Origin: Acidaminococcus fermentans
GTDB lineage: Bacteria > Bacillota_C > Negativicutes > Acidaminococcales > Acidaminococcaceae
DNA length: 16,305 bases
Assembly: GCA_004555735.1 (NCBI GenBank)
Contig: SFHH01000048.1
Span: 1 to 16,305, forward strand
Direction: 5' to 3'
Program-made: the position numbers and the translations under genes
Shown: one piece after another, positions 1 to 6,918 of the stretch
Numbering within the stretch: the stretch's first letter is position 1
Layout: each line of letters begins with the position of its first letter
Notes under the pieces: generated by a model
What the model saw: only the letters and a program-made list of their open reading frames with translations
Told to the model about the DNA's origin: nothing
Database searches by the model: none

Positions 1-15
1 CAAATAATATTTTTA

Positions 16-24
16 AAGAAAGGA
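16..24 (+). promoter_or_regulatory. Ribosome binding site of the DUF441 gene
   Basis: A purine-rich AAGAAAGGA lies 6 nt before the ATG at 31 and supports that start. The promoter must lie left of the window. Confidence 0.6.
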
Positions 25-30
25 ATCATT

Positions 31-492
31 ATGCAGAATCTTCAGCCTTACTTGATTTTAGGTACGATGGCCCTCATTGGGTTTGTGAGCCATAACAATA
101 CCGTTGCCTGGTCCGCGATCATCCTGGTGATCTTAAAAGTGGTGCTGCCCCAGGAGAAGCTGCTGTTTTTCGGCGGTCATGGCCTGAATTGGGGCGTCAT
201 CGTACTGACAGCCGCTATGCTGACACCTATCGCCACTGGCGCCCTGGATATTTCCGATATCCTCAACGTATTCAAATCGCCCATGGGGATCGCTTCTCTG
301 GTCATGGGATGTATCGTGGCCCTTTTCGGCCAGTGGGGAGCTGAGCTGATGACAGCGGATCCAGAAGTGGTTGCATCTATTATGGTGGGAACCATCATCG
401 GGGTGGTGTTTTTCAAAGGATTGCCGGTGGGTCCTCTGATTGCCAGCGGGATCCTGTATTGTTTCATGAAAGTCTTCCATTTTTTCTTTTAA
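31..492 (+). CDS. UPF0756 / DUF441 family integral membrane protein (YeaL-like)
   Basis: This is a 153-residue, very hydrophobic protein with about four to five membrane segments (roughly residues 5-20, 25-40, 51-71, 84-100 and 114-150). The C-terminal stretch with FFKGLPVGPLIASGI is what I recognise as the hallmark of the UPF0756 (DUF441, YeaL) family, and the length is normal for it. It would sit in the cytoplasmic membrane; no molecular function is established for the family. The start is supported by AAGAAAGGA 6 nt upstream. The gene is complete and ends 2 nt before a strong hairpin terminator, so it is the last or only gene of its transcript. It converges on the HIT gene. The family assignment is firm; the role is unknown. 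Confidence 0.85.
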   Translation: MQNLQPYLILGTMALIGFVSHNNTVAWSAIILVILKVVLPQEKLLFFGGHGLNWGVIVLTAAMLTPIATGALDISDILNVFKSPMGIASLVMGCIVALFGQWGAELMTADPEVVASIMVGTIIGVVFFKGLPVGPLIASGILYCFMKVFHFFF

Positions 493-493
493 A

Positions 494-528
494 AAGAGTC
501 TGTTGCACAAGACGTGCAACAGACTCTT
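494..528. terminator. Bidirectional intrinsic terminator with perfect 15-bp stem
   Basis: AAGAGTCTGTTGCAC (494-508) pairs perfectly with GTGCAACAGACTCTT (514-528) around a 5-nt loop. On the plus strand it is followed by a T-rich tract (CCTTTCTTGTTTC); on the minus strand by CTTTTTAAAAG. It lies between convergent genes and can serve both. The TGTTGC/GCAACA core recurs in two other terminators of the window. Confidence 0.9.
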
Positions 529-572
529 CCTTTCTTGTTTCTTTTGTATTCCTTTCTGTAAAGAGAGAGAGC

Positions 573-923
573 CTATAGATCTGCTGGAGGCTGGGCCTCT
601 GGGTCGGTACTGCCCAGGATATGGTAGTGGAAATGGTCCAGATTCTGGGTGATATGGGGTTCTCGCTCACAGCGGATGACCTGGAAGACCTTTGCCATGC
701 CGCAGATCCTTTCGATTTCCAGCACAGTGGCTTCTACAGCAGACACCGCCTGCTGATAGGCATCCATATCCTTGTCCTTCAGTCCGATATGGGCCTTGGG
801 GAATACGATGATGTGGAGCTCGGCCCACTGGTTCCAGTCTTGGTAAGCCAGCACCTGGTCTGTTTCATAGACGATGGTGCAGGGCAGTTCCCGTTTCACG
901 AATCGGCATAACAGGCAGTACAT
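573..923 (-). CDS. HIT-family (HinT-like) nucleotide hydrolase/transferase
   Basis: This is a 116-residue histidine-triad protein of normal HinT length. The triad is H97-F-H99-Y-H101-I-L; by family knowledge the middle histidine (H99) is the nucleophile that hydrolyses nucleoside phosphoramidates or related nucleotidyl adducts in the cytoplasm. The N-terminus has the C3-x-x-C6 pair found in zinc-binding HIT proteins, and HIIVFPKAHI (37-46) matches the conserved HLLVIPKxHI-type strand. The frame is open further upstream, but a perfect AGGAGG 7 nt before the ATG at 923 fixes this start. The coding region therefore overlaps the last 28 bp of the QueG-like gene in another frame, so the two are co-transcribed and probably translationally coupled. 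The substrate is unknown. Confidence 0.88.
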   Translation of the reverse strand: MYCLLCRFVKRELPCTIVYETDQVLAYQDWNQWAELHIIVFPKAHIGLKDKDMDAYQQAVSAVEATVLEIERICGMAKVFQVIRCEREPHITQNLDHFHYHILGSTDPEAQPPADL

Positions 924-1648
924 CCATTTTCCTCCTCTCTTTCCAGAGATTCGTTCTGTTTCTGGATATTTTCCACGCCTACGGGACAGGCCAGCAGGCA
1001 GCGGGCACACATGAATTTCCGGCCCAGTCCCATCTTCCGGCCCAAGAGATCCCGCTGGACGCTGCAGTTGTGGTAATCCAGGAGTTCTTCCCGGGGCGTG
1101 CCTTCTTTCCAGGCCTCGCCGGTGATCAGATGGAAGGGACAGGCTTTGACGCAGAGACTGCAGTCTCCGCACTGGTTCTTTGTGACAGGGGGCCGGGTTT
1201 CCATCTGGTCCGCATAGAATACGGCACTGACTGTTTCAATCCGGGGTCCGTAATCATAGGTGATCAGCAGATCGCTGCGGCCAATCCAGCCTACCCCGGA
1301 ACGGACGCCTACTTCCTTGCTAGAGAGGCTCATTTTGTAAGGAGGTGACATATTGTCCCGGGTCACCGGCGGAATCAGGAAGGGGATCCCTGCTGCCTTG
1401 GCCGCTTCCTCCAAGGCAGCGGCAACTTCCTTCATAGCCACGGAACGGCGCTTCTTCTGGGCTGCCTGTCGAGGTTCCTTATATTTCCAGATGGTCATGA
1501 TTTCATCGTAGGGAGCATAGACCAGCAGGGCGTAATTGTATTTCCCGGATTCTTTCCACTGGGAAAAATCCAAAGGACAGCAGGTCCATTTCACCCCTGG
1601 AAAAGGAGCCAGCGCTTGGTCGAACACTTCTTTTACGTTGTTGTCCAT
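896..1648 (-). CDS. QueG-like double [4Fe-4S] cluster protein
   Basis: This is a 250-residue cytoplasmic iron-sulphur protein. It has a bacterial ferredoxin-type set C160-xx-C163-xx-C166-xxx-C170-P and a second set C214-xx-C217-xxx-C221-P, with C195 between them; this is the two-cluster layout of epoxyqueuosine reductase (QueG) and its relatives. The stretch KEVGVRSGVGWIGRSDLL (111-128) matches the QueG-type GLGWIGK region. It is shorter than true QueG (about 310-380 residues), so I call it a QueG-like reductase and do not assign queuosine synthesis. An extra C243-xx-C246 pair lies at the C-terminus. The start is supported by GAGGT shortly upstream. The 3' end overlaps the HIT gene by 28 bp. 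No promoter is evident between this gene and the terminator hairpin at 1688-1732. Confidence 0.75.
   Translation of the reverse strand: MDNNVKEVFDQALAPFPGVKWTCCPLDFSQWKESGKYNYALLVYAPYDEIMTIWKYKEPRQAAQKKRRSVAMKEVAAALEEAAKAAGIPFLIPPVTRDNMSPPYKMSLSSKEVGVRSGVGWIGRSDLLITYDYGPRIETVSAVFYADQMETRPPVTKNQCGDCSLCVKACPFHLITGEAWKEGTPREELLDYHNCSVQRDLLGRKMGLGRKFMCARCLLACPVGVENIQKQNESLEREEENGCTACYADS
931..936 (-). promoter_or_regulatory. Strong Shine-Dalgarno that sets the HIT gene start
   Basis: The minus strand reads AGGAGG here, 7 nt before the ATG at 923 and inside the upstream gene. It decides the start of the HIT protein against a longer in-frame extension that has no matching site. Confidence 0.75.
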
Positions 1649-1678
1649 TTCTACCTCACAGTCTGGGAGTTAAAGGGT

Positions 1679-1732
1679 AAAAAAAGAGCTGTGGGAAACT
1701 GCCGACAAGGAAGGTCCGACAGTTTCCACAGC
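1679..1732 (-). terminator. Intrinsic terminator at the end of the six-gene operon
   Basis: On the minus strand an imperfect stem (1732-1716 with 1704-1688: GCTGTGG/CCACAGC, a bulged G, then AAACTG/CAGTTT and CG/CG after one mismatch) is followed by CTCTTTTTTT (T run at 1685-1679). It lies 78 nt after the stop of the PPC/DUF296 gene and about 40 nt before the QueG-like start. Confidence 0.8.
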
Positions 1733-1809
1733 CCCGTTTTTTATTCAATGCCAGTTTCTAAAGGACGGTTTTCGCAGCGGTGCGATAGACAGATCATCCA
1801 CACCTTGCT

Positions 1810-2211
1810 TCATTCCAACGGCCGGAGGAAAACCCGCAGGCTCCGGAAGGCCGTGCCGCCCCAGAGCCCTCCTCCCATTACCTGTCCACCGGCCCTGGCA
1901 CAGCTGGCGTGGATGTGGATGAAGAGGGGACTGTCCGTATCCGGATATACTTGGCGGAGCTGGGGATCCATCCGATCCTTGACCATGATCTCTCCGGTGA
2001 AGGAAAGGATCTCCGCGGCACCATAGCAAGGGGTCCGGCCCACTTTCAGGGGCAGCTCGTTGCGGATGGGTGCGGCCAGGATCAGGTCCTTCACAGACCC
2101 GATAGCATTGACCACGATCACTTCTTTCCAGCCTTTTTCGATGATGAAGGCTTCAATGGTCTTCCGGATGTCCTGCCCCTGGTCGACGAAGACTTCTGCA
2201 AACTCCGTCAT
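1810..2211 (-). CDS. PPC/DUF296-domain protein (PD1-like predicted DNA-binding)
   Basis: This 133-residue protein is a single PPC (DUF296) domain. I recognise the core GSVKDLILAAP (38-48), followed by a beta-rich centre and the HIHASCARAGGQVMGGGLWG stretch (about 99-118), where the family usually has HxH...GG(H)L. Here the usual histidine after GG is a glycine. In plants the domain accompanies AT-hooks and mediates assembly; stand-alone bacterial versions are trimeric proteins whose function is mostly unassigned. The ATG directly abuts the TAA of the aldolase gene (0 nt gap) and lacks a clear Shine-Dalgarno, so translation probably depends on coupling. It is the last gene of the transporter operon. 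It could be a ligand-sensing or regulatory accessory, which is inference from position only. Confidence 0.82.
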   Translation of the reverse strand: MTEFAEVFVDQGQDIRKTIEAFIIEKGWKEVIVVNAIGSVKDLILAAPIRNELPLKVGRTPCYGAAEILSFTGEIMVKDRMDPQLRQVYPDTDSPLFIHIHASCARAGGQVMGGGLWGGTAFRSLRVFLRPLE

Positions 2212-3123
2212 TTATTTCACGCTGTATTTTTCCATGACGCCCAGTTCCGTCATGATCTTTTCCAGCCGTTTCAGCCCTTCTCCGTCATAATCCTGATAGG
2301 GACGGCGGACATAGCCTCCAGGTAGTCCCAGGAGATTCAGGGCGGCCTTGATCACCACTGGATTGGAGACTTCATACAGCTCGCAGAGCAGGGGGAAATA
2401 CTTGAAGTATTCTTCCCGGCCTTCGTTCACGATGTCGATGCTGGTCCAGGGACGGGCATACTTGGCTGCTTCTTCTGGGATGATGTTCCCGCCGATGTTG
2501 GCCAGGCCTGTGCCGCCTACGGCCAGGGTGGGCAGGACGATGGAGTAGTAAGGAGAGTCGCAGCACATGATCTTGACTTTCCCTTTGGTCAGCCGCTGGA
2601 CCTGGACCAGTTGGTAGTTGCTGCCGGTGGCTTCCTTATCCACCATGAAATTGGGATGGCGTTCGGCCAAACGGGCGATGGTCTCCGGTTCTACCTGGAC
2701 ACCCAGGCGGGAGGGGTTGTTGTAGATCCCCACCGGCAGGCTGGTGGCACTCATCACCGTATCCAGATGCTTGAAGGCGTCTTCCTGAGGAATCAATACG
2801 TAAGGGGGAACCGTGAAGATGACCCCATCTGCCCCCTGTTCTTCTTCGAATTTGGCCATTTCGATCTCCCCCTGGGTGTCGTTGGAAGCGGCACTGAAGA
2901 AGACGGGGATCCGATGATCCACGATCTTGATGGTCTGTTTGATGATTTCCTTTTTTTCATCCGGAGTCAGCAGAGTGACTTCCGCTGCGGAACCCAGGAC
3001 AAAGAGCTGATTGGTCCCGTACTGGATCTGCCGGTCGATCAGGACCTTGAATCCGTCGAAATCGATGTCACCATTCTTTTTGAAAGGGATGGGCATTGCC
3101 ACCCAGGAACCTGTTAAATTCAT
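2212..3123 (-). CDS. DapA/NanA-family class I aldolase (dihydrodipicolinate synthase-like lyase)
   Basis: This 303-residue TIM-barrel enzyme of the DHDPS/N-acetylneuraminate lyase family has the full family length. The Schiff-base lysine is K163 in VDKEATG and the catalytic tyrosine is Y134 in YNNPSR; R139 matches the substrate-binding arginine of the DapA YNxPSR motif. The motif usually GTTGE or GSTGE reads G44-S-A-A-E48, so the second relay hydroxyl residue is alanine. That argues against ordinary lysine biosynthesis, as does the context of transport genes and no lysine genes. By family it should cleave or form a C-C bond using pyruvate or another 2-oxo acid; the actual substrate is unknown. 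The ATG overlaps the MetQ-like stop as ATGA, showing coupling. Longer in-frame starts would run into the upstream gene and are less likely. Confidence 0.85.
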   Translation of the reverse strand: MNLTGSWVAMPIPFKKNGDIDFDGFKVLIDRQIQYGTNQLFVLGSAAEVTLLTPDEKKEIIKQTIKIVDHRIPVFFSAASNDTQGEIEMAKFEEEQGADGVIFTVPPYVLIPQEDAFKHLDTVMSATSLPVGIYNNPSRLGVQVEPETIARLAERHPNFMVDKEATGSNYQLVQVQRLTKGKVKIMCCDSPYYSIVLPTLAVGGTGLANIGGNIIPEEAAKYARPWTSIDIVNEGREEYFKYFPLLCELYEVSNPVVIKAALNLLGLPGGYVRRPYQDYDGEGLKRLEKIMTELGVMEKYSVK

Positions 3124-3977
3124 TGCCTCCAGAAGCTGCCGGTTTTCTTCACATATTCTTTGAATTCCGGAGATTTGTACGCTTCGATGATGTCTTTCAC
3201 CCACTGGGTATCTTTGTTCTTATCTGCAATGCAGAGGGCGATCCGCATCGAATCCTTGATGGAATCAGGATTTTCGGCGAACAGAGCGCTCTTGAAATCG
3301 ATCTTGGCATTGTAGGCGTCCGAACCTCTCAGGATGATGTAGGCTACATCGGACCGGATGGTGTTGATGGACGGTCCCTTCATTTCCTTGAACTGGAGAT
3401 TCTTGGGATTCTCCACGATATCTTTTCCGGTCACATGATCCTTGTCCTTAGAAGGATCCAGTTTAATCCAGCCCAGCTGTTCCAGCAGCTGGTAGGCCCG
3501 GGCCAGGTTGGAAGCGTCATTGGGGATGGCAATCACATCTCCCGGTGCCACTTCCTCCAACGTCTTCTTGCTGCCGCCATAGATGGCAGTGGGGACGGTA
3601 GGGAGAGGCAGGATGGCAGTCAGATGGGTCCCTTTGCTCTTGTTCACCTGATCGATCCAGGCCTTGTGGGCATCTACATGGAAATCGATCTTTCCTTCAT
3701 CCAATGCCATTTCCCGTTGGATGGAATCGGTGATCTTCACCGGGGTCAGTTTGTAGCCCTTCTTTTCCAGGATGGGCTTGATGCCCCCATCGAACAGATC
3801 AGAAGTGGCGGTGGGCATCACCCGATACTTCAGTTCTTTGGTCTCCTTGGCTTTGCCGGAAGAGGCTTCTTTGCTGGAACTGCCGCAGCCGGCCGTAGCC
3901 AGGAGCAGGGTGCTGAGGGCCAGGACACCGGCCAATTTTAGCAGGCTTTTTTTACGAAATACGGTCAGATTCATCAT
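3120..3977 (-). CDS. MetQ/NlpA-family substrate-binding lipoprotein (divergent ligand pocket)
   Basis: This is a 285-residue extracytoplasmic binding protein of the MetQ (NlpA) family. Basic residues and a hydrophobic segment lead to TAGC, with C31 the likely lipidated cysteine. Family landmarks include IPNDASNLAR (151-160, with the conserved Asn and Arg) and VENPKNLQF (188-196). Two stretches differ from methionine-binding members as I know them: the usual NYFQHxPY reads HVDAHKAW (100-107), and the usual INxxYA reads IILRGSDAY (about 214-222). The backbone-binding Arg/Asn seem kept while side-chain contacts changed, fitting a substrate other than methionine. I chose the ATG at 3977 because GGAG lies 6 nt upstream; an adjacent ATG at 3974 is possible. 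It delivers its ligand to the MetI/MetN-like pair. Confidence 0.85.
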   Translation of the reverse strand: MMNLTVFRKKSLLKLAGVLALSTLLLATAGCGSSSKEASSGKAKETKELKYRVMPTATSDLFDGGIKPILEKKGYKLTPVKITDSIQREMALDEGKIDFHVDAHKAWIDQVNKSKGTHLTAILPLPTVPTAIYGGSKKTLEEVAPGDVIAIPNDASNLARAYQLLEQLGWIKLDPSKDKDHVTGKDIVENPKNLQFKEMKGPSINTIRSDVAYIILRGSDAYNAKIDFKSALFAENPDSIKDSMRIALCIADKNKDTQWVKDIIEAYKSPEFKEYVKKTGSFWRQ

Positions 3978-3983
3978 CAACAA

Positions 3984-3987
3984 CTCC
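3984..3987 (-). promoter_or_regulatory. Shine-Dalgarno of the MetQ-like gene
   Basis: The minus strand reads AAAAAAGGAG, with GGAG ending 6 nt before the ATG at 3977. This favours an ATG start over the in-frame TTG codons just upstream. Confidence 0.65.
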
Positions 3988-3991
3988 TTTT

Positions 3992-4648
3992 TTAATGATT
4001 CCGGGCTCGTTTGGAAAAATAATTGCCCAGGAACTGTACGATTTGGACGAAGACCACCAGGATGAATACGGTGGCCAGCATCACCGGCACATCCATCCGT
4101 TCATAGCCGTAGGTCAGGGCCATGTCCCCGATGCCGCCAGCTCCGATGACACCCGCCTGGGCAGAGGCGGAGATCAGGCCGATGGTGCCGATGGTGGTGG
4201 ACAGGATCATGGAGCTTTTGGCTTCCGGCAGGATGAAATAACGGACGATCTGGAAGTAATTGGCGCCCATGGCTTTGGCGGCACGGATGATCCCTTTATC
4301 CACCCCCAGCAGGGAGTTTTCATAGAGACGGGCCAGACTGGGGACGATGAACACCACCAGGGGGACCAGAGCGGCTTTTACGCCGATCCTCGTGCCCACG
4401 ATGAACTTGGTGAAGGGAAAGATGAAGGTCATCAGGATAATGAAGGGAAGGCTGCGGAAAAAACTGACCACAGAGTTCAAAAGGGTATAGACCACTTTGT
4501 TCTCCAAAAGGCCTCCTTCATTGGTCAGGACCAGGATCAGGGCCAGGATGGTGGCCAGGATAGTGCCTACTACAAGGGAAAAGCCTACCATGAACAAGGT
4601 ACTTTCAAGAGCCTGGGCCAAATCGCCCCAGGGTAAATTGGCAAACAT
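3992..4648 (-). CDS. MetI-like ABC transporter permease
   Basis: This 218-residue integral membrane protein has about five hydrophobic segments, the usual size for MetI. The cytoplasmic coupling (EAA) loop is seen in RAAKAMGANYFQIVRY...LPEA, which docks on the ATPase. A homodimer of this protein would form the channel of a MetNIQ-type importer. The start has AGAGGTGA a few bases upstream and lies 15 nt after the M20D stop; the MetQ-like gene follows after 14 nt. Substrate cannot be read from the permease. The surrounding leader suggests a cysteine-related compound. Confidence 0.88.
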   Translation of the reverse strand: MFANLPWGDLAQALESTLFMVGFSLVVGTILATILALILVLTNEGGLLENKVVYTLLNSVVSFFRSLPFIILMTFIFPFTKFIVGTRIGVKAALVPLVVFIVPSLARLYENSLLGVDKGIIRAAKAMGANYFQIVRYFILPEAKSSMILSTTIGTIGLISASAQAGVIGAGGIGDMALTYGYERMDVPVMLATVFILVVFVQIVQFLGNYFSKRARNH

Positions 4649-4663
4649 TATAGGTCACCTCTT

Positions 4664-5824
4664 TCAGGACAGGGTGCAGGGCCGGCTGCCGGCAGACAGC
4701 TTCGCTAAGGCCTGCCGGAGAAGGGCTGCACTGAAAGGAATGGATTGCCGGAAGGTTTCCGGATCGATGGCGAAATGGGAATTGTGCATCATGGGACCGA
4801 TTCCCGTTCCCATCTGGATGAAAGCTCCGGGAATCTTTTGCTGATAGAAAGCGAAATCTTCTCCGGAAAGCGAGTCGGGGGCCTCTGCAAAGGGCAGACT
4901 GCATTGGCAGGCGGTCTGCCGGACGAAGTCCACCCAATCCGCCGTATTGTTGGTAGCAGGGGGACCTTCTAAGAAACGGATACTGGCGGATCCTCCAAAG
5001 TCCCGGCCGATCCCTTCAGCCAGGGTCTGCAGCCGTTCTTTGGCCATGGTCCTGTCTTCTGGATACAAAGAGCGGATGGTCCCTTCTGCAAAGGCCTTGT
5101 CGGGGATGATGTTGGCGGCGCTGCCGCTTTCTACATGGCCGATGCCTACGATCATAGGATGGAAAGGAGGCCGGTTGCGGCTGACGATGGTCTGCGCCGA
5201 GGCAATGAACTGGCCCAGCATGATGACCGGGTCCGCGCTGAGATGGGGCCGGCAGGCATGGCTACCTTTTCCCTGGAAAGACACCTGGAATTCATCCACT
5301 GCTCCGTTCATGAAACCGGGGCGGGAGATGACCGTTCCCCGGCCATAGGCGGCACAGCAGTGGAGCCCGAAGATCACCTGTACATCGTCCAGGATCCCGG
5401 TTTCCAAAATCTTCAAGGCTCCGTTCAGTTTCTCTTCTGCCGGCTGGAAAATCAGTTTCAGGGTACCCTGGATGGGCTCGCCTGCTTGCAGGGCCAGGGC
5501 TGTCCCCAGGAGATTGGCGGTGTGGAAATCATGGCCGCAGGCATGCATGCAGCCGGGGATTTCCGACTGGTAGGGCAGGCCGGTCTCTTCCTGGAGGGGC
5601 AGGGCATCGATATCACAGCGCAAGGTTGCCACAGGTCCCTGTCCGTTTCCCAAGTGGGCCACTACACCGGTTGCCAAAGGCAGGTCGTAATAGGGGATGC
5701 CGTGGCGATCCAAGAACTCTTTGATATGCCGGGTGGTCTCGAATTCTTCTCCGGACAGTTCCGGGTGGCGGTGGAGCTGGTAAAAGTGTTCTTTCGCCAG
5801 ATCTATGATCGATTCATAATCCAT
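4664..5824 (-). CDS. M20D-family amidohydrolase (N-acyl-amino-acid deacylase type)
   Basis: This 386-residue cytoplasmic metallohydrolase is of the M20D / aminoacylase / IAA-amino-acid hydrolase group and has normal length. Hallmarks are HRHPELSGEE (18-27), metal-site residues in HACGHDFH (C96, H98, H101), FQPAEE with E130/E131, H155 in GLHCC, and H347 in MHNSHFAID. The lid domain lies around residues 175-290 (GKGSHACRPH at its start). Such enzymes remove an acyl group from N-acylated amino acids or cleave short conjugates. The ATG overlaps the MetN-like gene by 11 bp, and the gene sits between the ATPase and permease genes. That placement suggests it acts on what the transporter imports, comparable to the transporter plus YxeP/YtnL-type deacylase sets of Bacillus sulphur metabolism (a family analogy, not proof). 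Confidence 0.87.
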   Translation of the reverse strand: MDYESIIDLAKEHFYQLHRHPELSGEEFETTRHIKEFLDRHGIPYYDLPLATGVVAHLGNGQGPVATLRCDIDALPLQEETGLPYQSEIPGCMHACGHDFHTANLLGTALALQAGEPIQGTLKLIFQPAEEKLNGALKILETGILDDVQVIFGLHCCAAYGRGTVISRPGFMNGAVDEFQVSFQGKGSHACRPHLSADPVIMLGQFIASAQTIVSRNRPPFHPMIVGIGHVESGSAANIIPDKAFAEGTIRSLYPEDRTMAKERLQTLAEGIGRDFGGSASIRFLEGPPATNNTADWVDFVRQTACQCSLPFAEAPDSLSGEDFAFYQQKIPGAFIQMGTGIGPMMHNSHFAIDPETFRQSIPFSAALLRQALAKLSAGSRPCTLS

Positions 5825-6854
5825 ATTGGCATTTCACCTCTTCACAATGGACTCGGTTTTCTTTACAGAAAGCTTCTACAGCTTGGATCTCTTCTTCCGG
5901 GCCAATGACCTGAAGGATCAGGATCCCCAGGGTCTGTTCATCCAGTTCTGTGACCATGGCATGGATGATCCGGGTCCGTACGTTAAGGAATTTCCGATTG
6001 ATCTGATAGACCAGGTCTCCCAGGGCGTTGTCCCCCGTGAATTTCAGCCGGAGGATTTCGTAATTATCCGCTTCTTCGCTGCGGACCCGGCTGCAGACGG
6101 CCGGCGTGATCTGATCGGGGATCACGCTGCGGACAAAGTTCTGGGTGATCCGCTGCTGGGGATTGCTGAAGATGTCGAATACATTGCCTTCTTCGATGAC
6201 CCGCCCGTTTTCCATGACAGCTACATTGTGGCAGATCTTTTGGATGGCGTAGATCTGGTGGGTGACCATGACAATGGTGATGTGGAGCTTGCGGTTGATT
6301 TCTTTCAATAAATCCAGGATGGATTCCATGGTATCCGGATCCAGGGCACTGGTGGCTTCATCGCAGAGCAGGATGGAGGGTTCCGTGATCAGGGCCCGGG
6401 CAATGCCCACCCGCTGCTTCTGTCCTCCGGAAAGCTGGTCCGGATATACATCCGCCTTGTCTTCCAGCTGGACGAACTGCAGCATCTTGTCCACTTTGGC
6501 TTCGATGGCCTTCCGGTCTTCCCCGGCGATGATCAGGGGCAGTGAGATGTTGTGCCGGACGGTCTTGGAATCCAGCAGTTCGAACTGCTGGAAAATCATG
6601 CCGATCTTCCGGCGTTTCTGGAGCATCTCTGAAAAGGAAAGTTTGGGGATGTCCACCCCGTCTACCAGGACGGATCCGGAAGTGGGGACCTCCAGTCCGT
6701 TGATCATGCTGAGTAGGGTGGATTTCCCGGCGCCGGAGAGTCCGATGATGCCGTAGATGTCCCCGTCTTGGATGGTCAGGTTCACATGATCCAGGGCCTG
6801 GACAGTTTGCTTCTTGCTTGTATAAGTTTTACAGATATCGATGAATTTGATCAT
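5814..6854 (-). CDS. MetN-like ABC transporter ATPase with C-terminal NIL domain
   Basis: This 346-residue ATPase is normal for MetN. Walker A is GLSGAGKS (38-45, K44), followed by the Q-loop in FQQF, the LSGGQKQR signature, Walker B ILLCDEATSALDP and the H-loop in MVTHQ. The last 80 or so residues form a NIL domain, which in MetN binds the transported amino acid from the inside and shuts the transporter (trans-inhibition). It is the first gene of the operon and energises the MetI-like permease. The ATG at 6854 has AGGAGG 5 nt upstream and lies 23 nt after the end of the T-box terminator, so its expression depends on antitermination. Although the family is known for D/L-methionine, the tRNA-Cys leader points to a cysteine-related substrate. 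Confidence 0.9.
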   Translation of the reverse strand: MIKFIDICKTYTSKKQTVQALDHVNLTIQDGDIYGIIGLSGAGKSTLLSMINGLEVPTSGSVLVDGVDIPKLSFSEMLQKRRKIGMIFQQFELLDSKTVRHNISLPLIIAGEDRKAIEAKVDKMLQFVQLEDKADVYPDQLSGGQKQRVGIARALITEPSILLCDEATSALDPDTMESILDLLKEINRKLHITIVMVTHQIYAIQKICHNVAVMENGRVIEEGNVFDIFSNPQQRITQNFVRSVIPDQITPAVCSRVRSEEADNYEILRLKFTGDNALGDLVYQINRKFLNVRTRIIHAMVTELDEQTLGILILQVIGPEEEIQAVEAFCKENRVHCEEVKCQYGL

Positions 6855-6877
6855 GGCTGCCTCCTAATAAGCCGAAT

Positions 6878-6918
6878 AAAAAAATCGTCCCCTGTGCTTC
6901 TTCTGCACATGGGACGAT
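6878..6918 (-). terminator. T-box leader terminator hairpin
   Basis: On the minus strand ATCGTCCC (6918-6911) pairs with GGGACGAT (6891-6884), with an inner GTGC/GCAC stem, followed by a 7-T run (6884-6878). The CGTCCC segment can alternatively pair with the GGG and CG flanking the T-box bulge, giving the antiterminator. Confidence 0.92.

Noticed and set aside
924..1172. N-terminal extension of the HIT protein by 83 residues
   Set aside because: The extension is an out-of-frame reading of the QueG-like gene; AGGAGG at 931-936 and the normal HinT length support the start at 923.
3124..3204. N-terminal extension of the DapA-like protein
   Set aside because: It would overlap the MetQ-like gene extensively; the ATGA overlap start gives the normal family N-terminus (MNLTGSWVAMPIPF).
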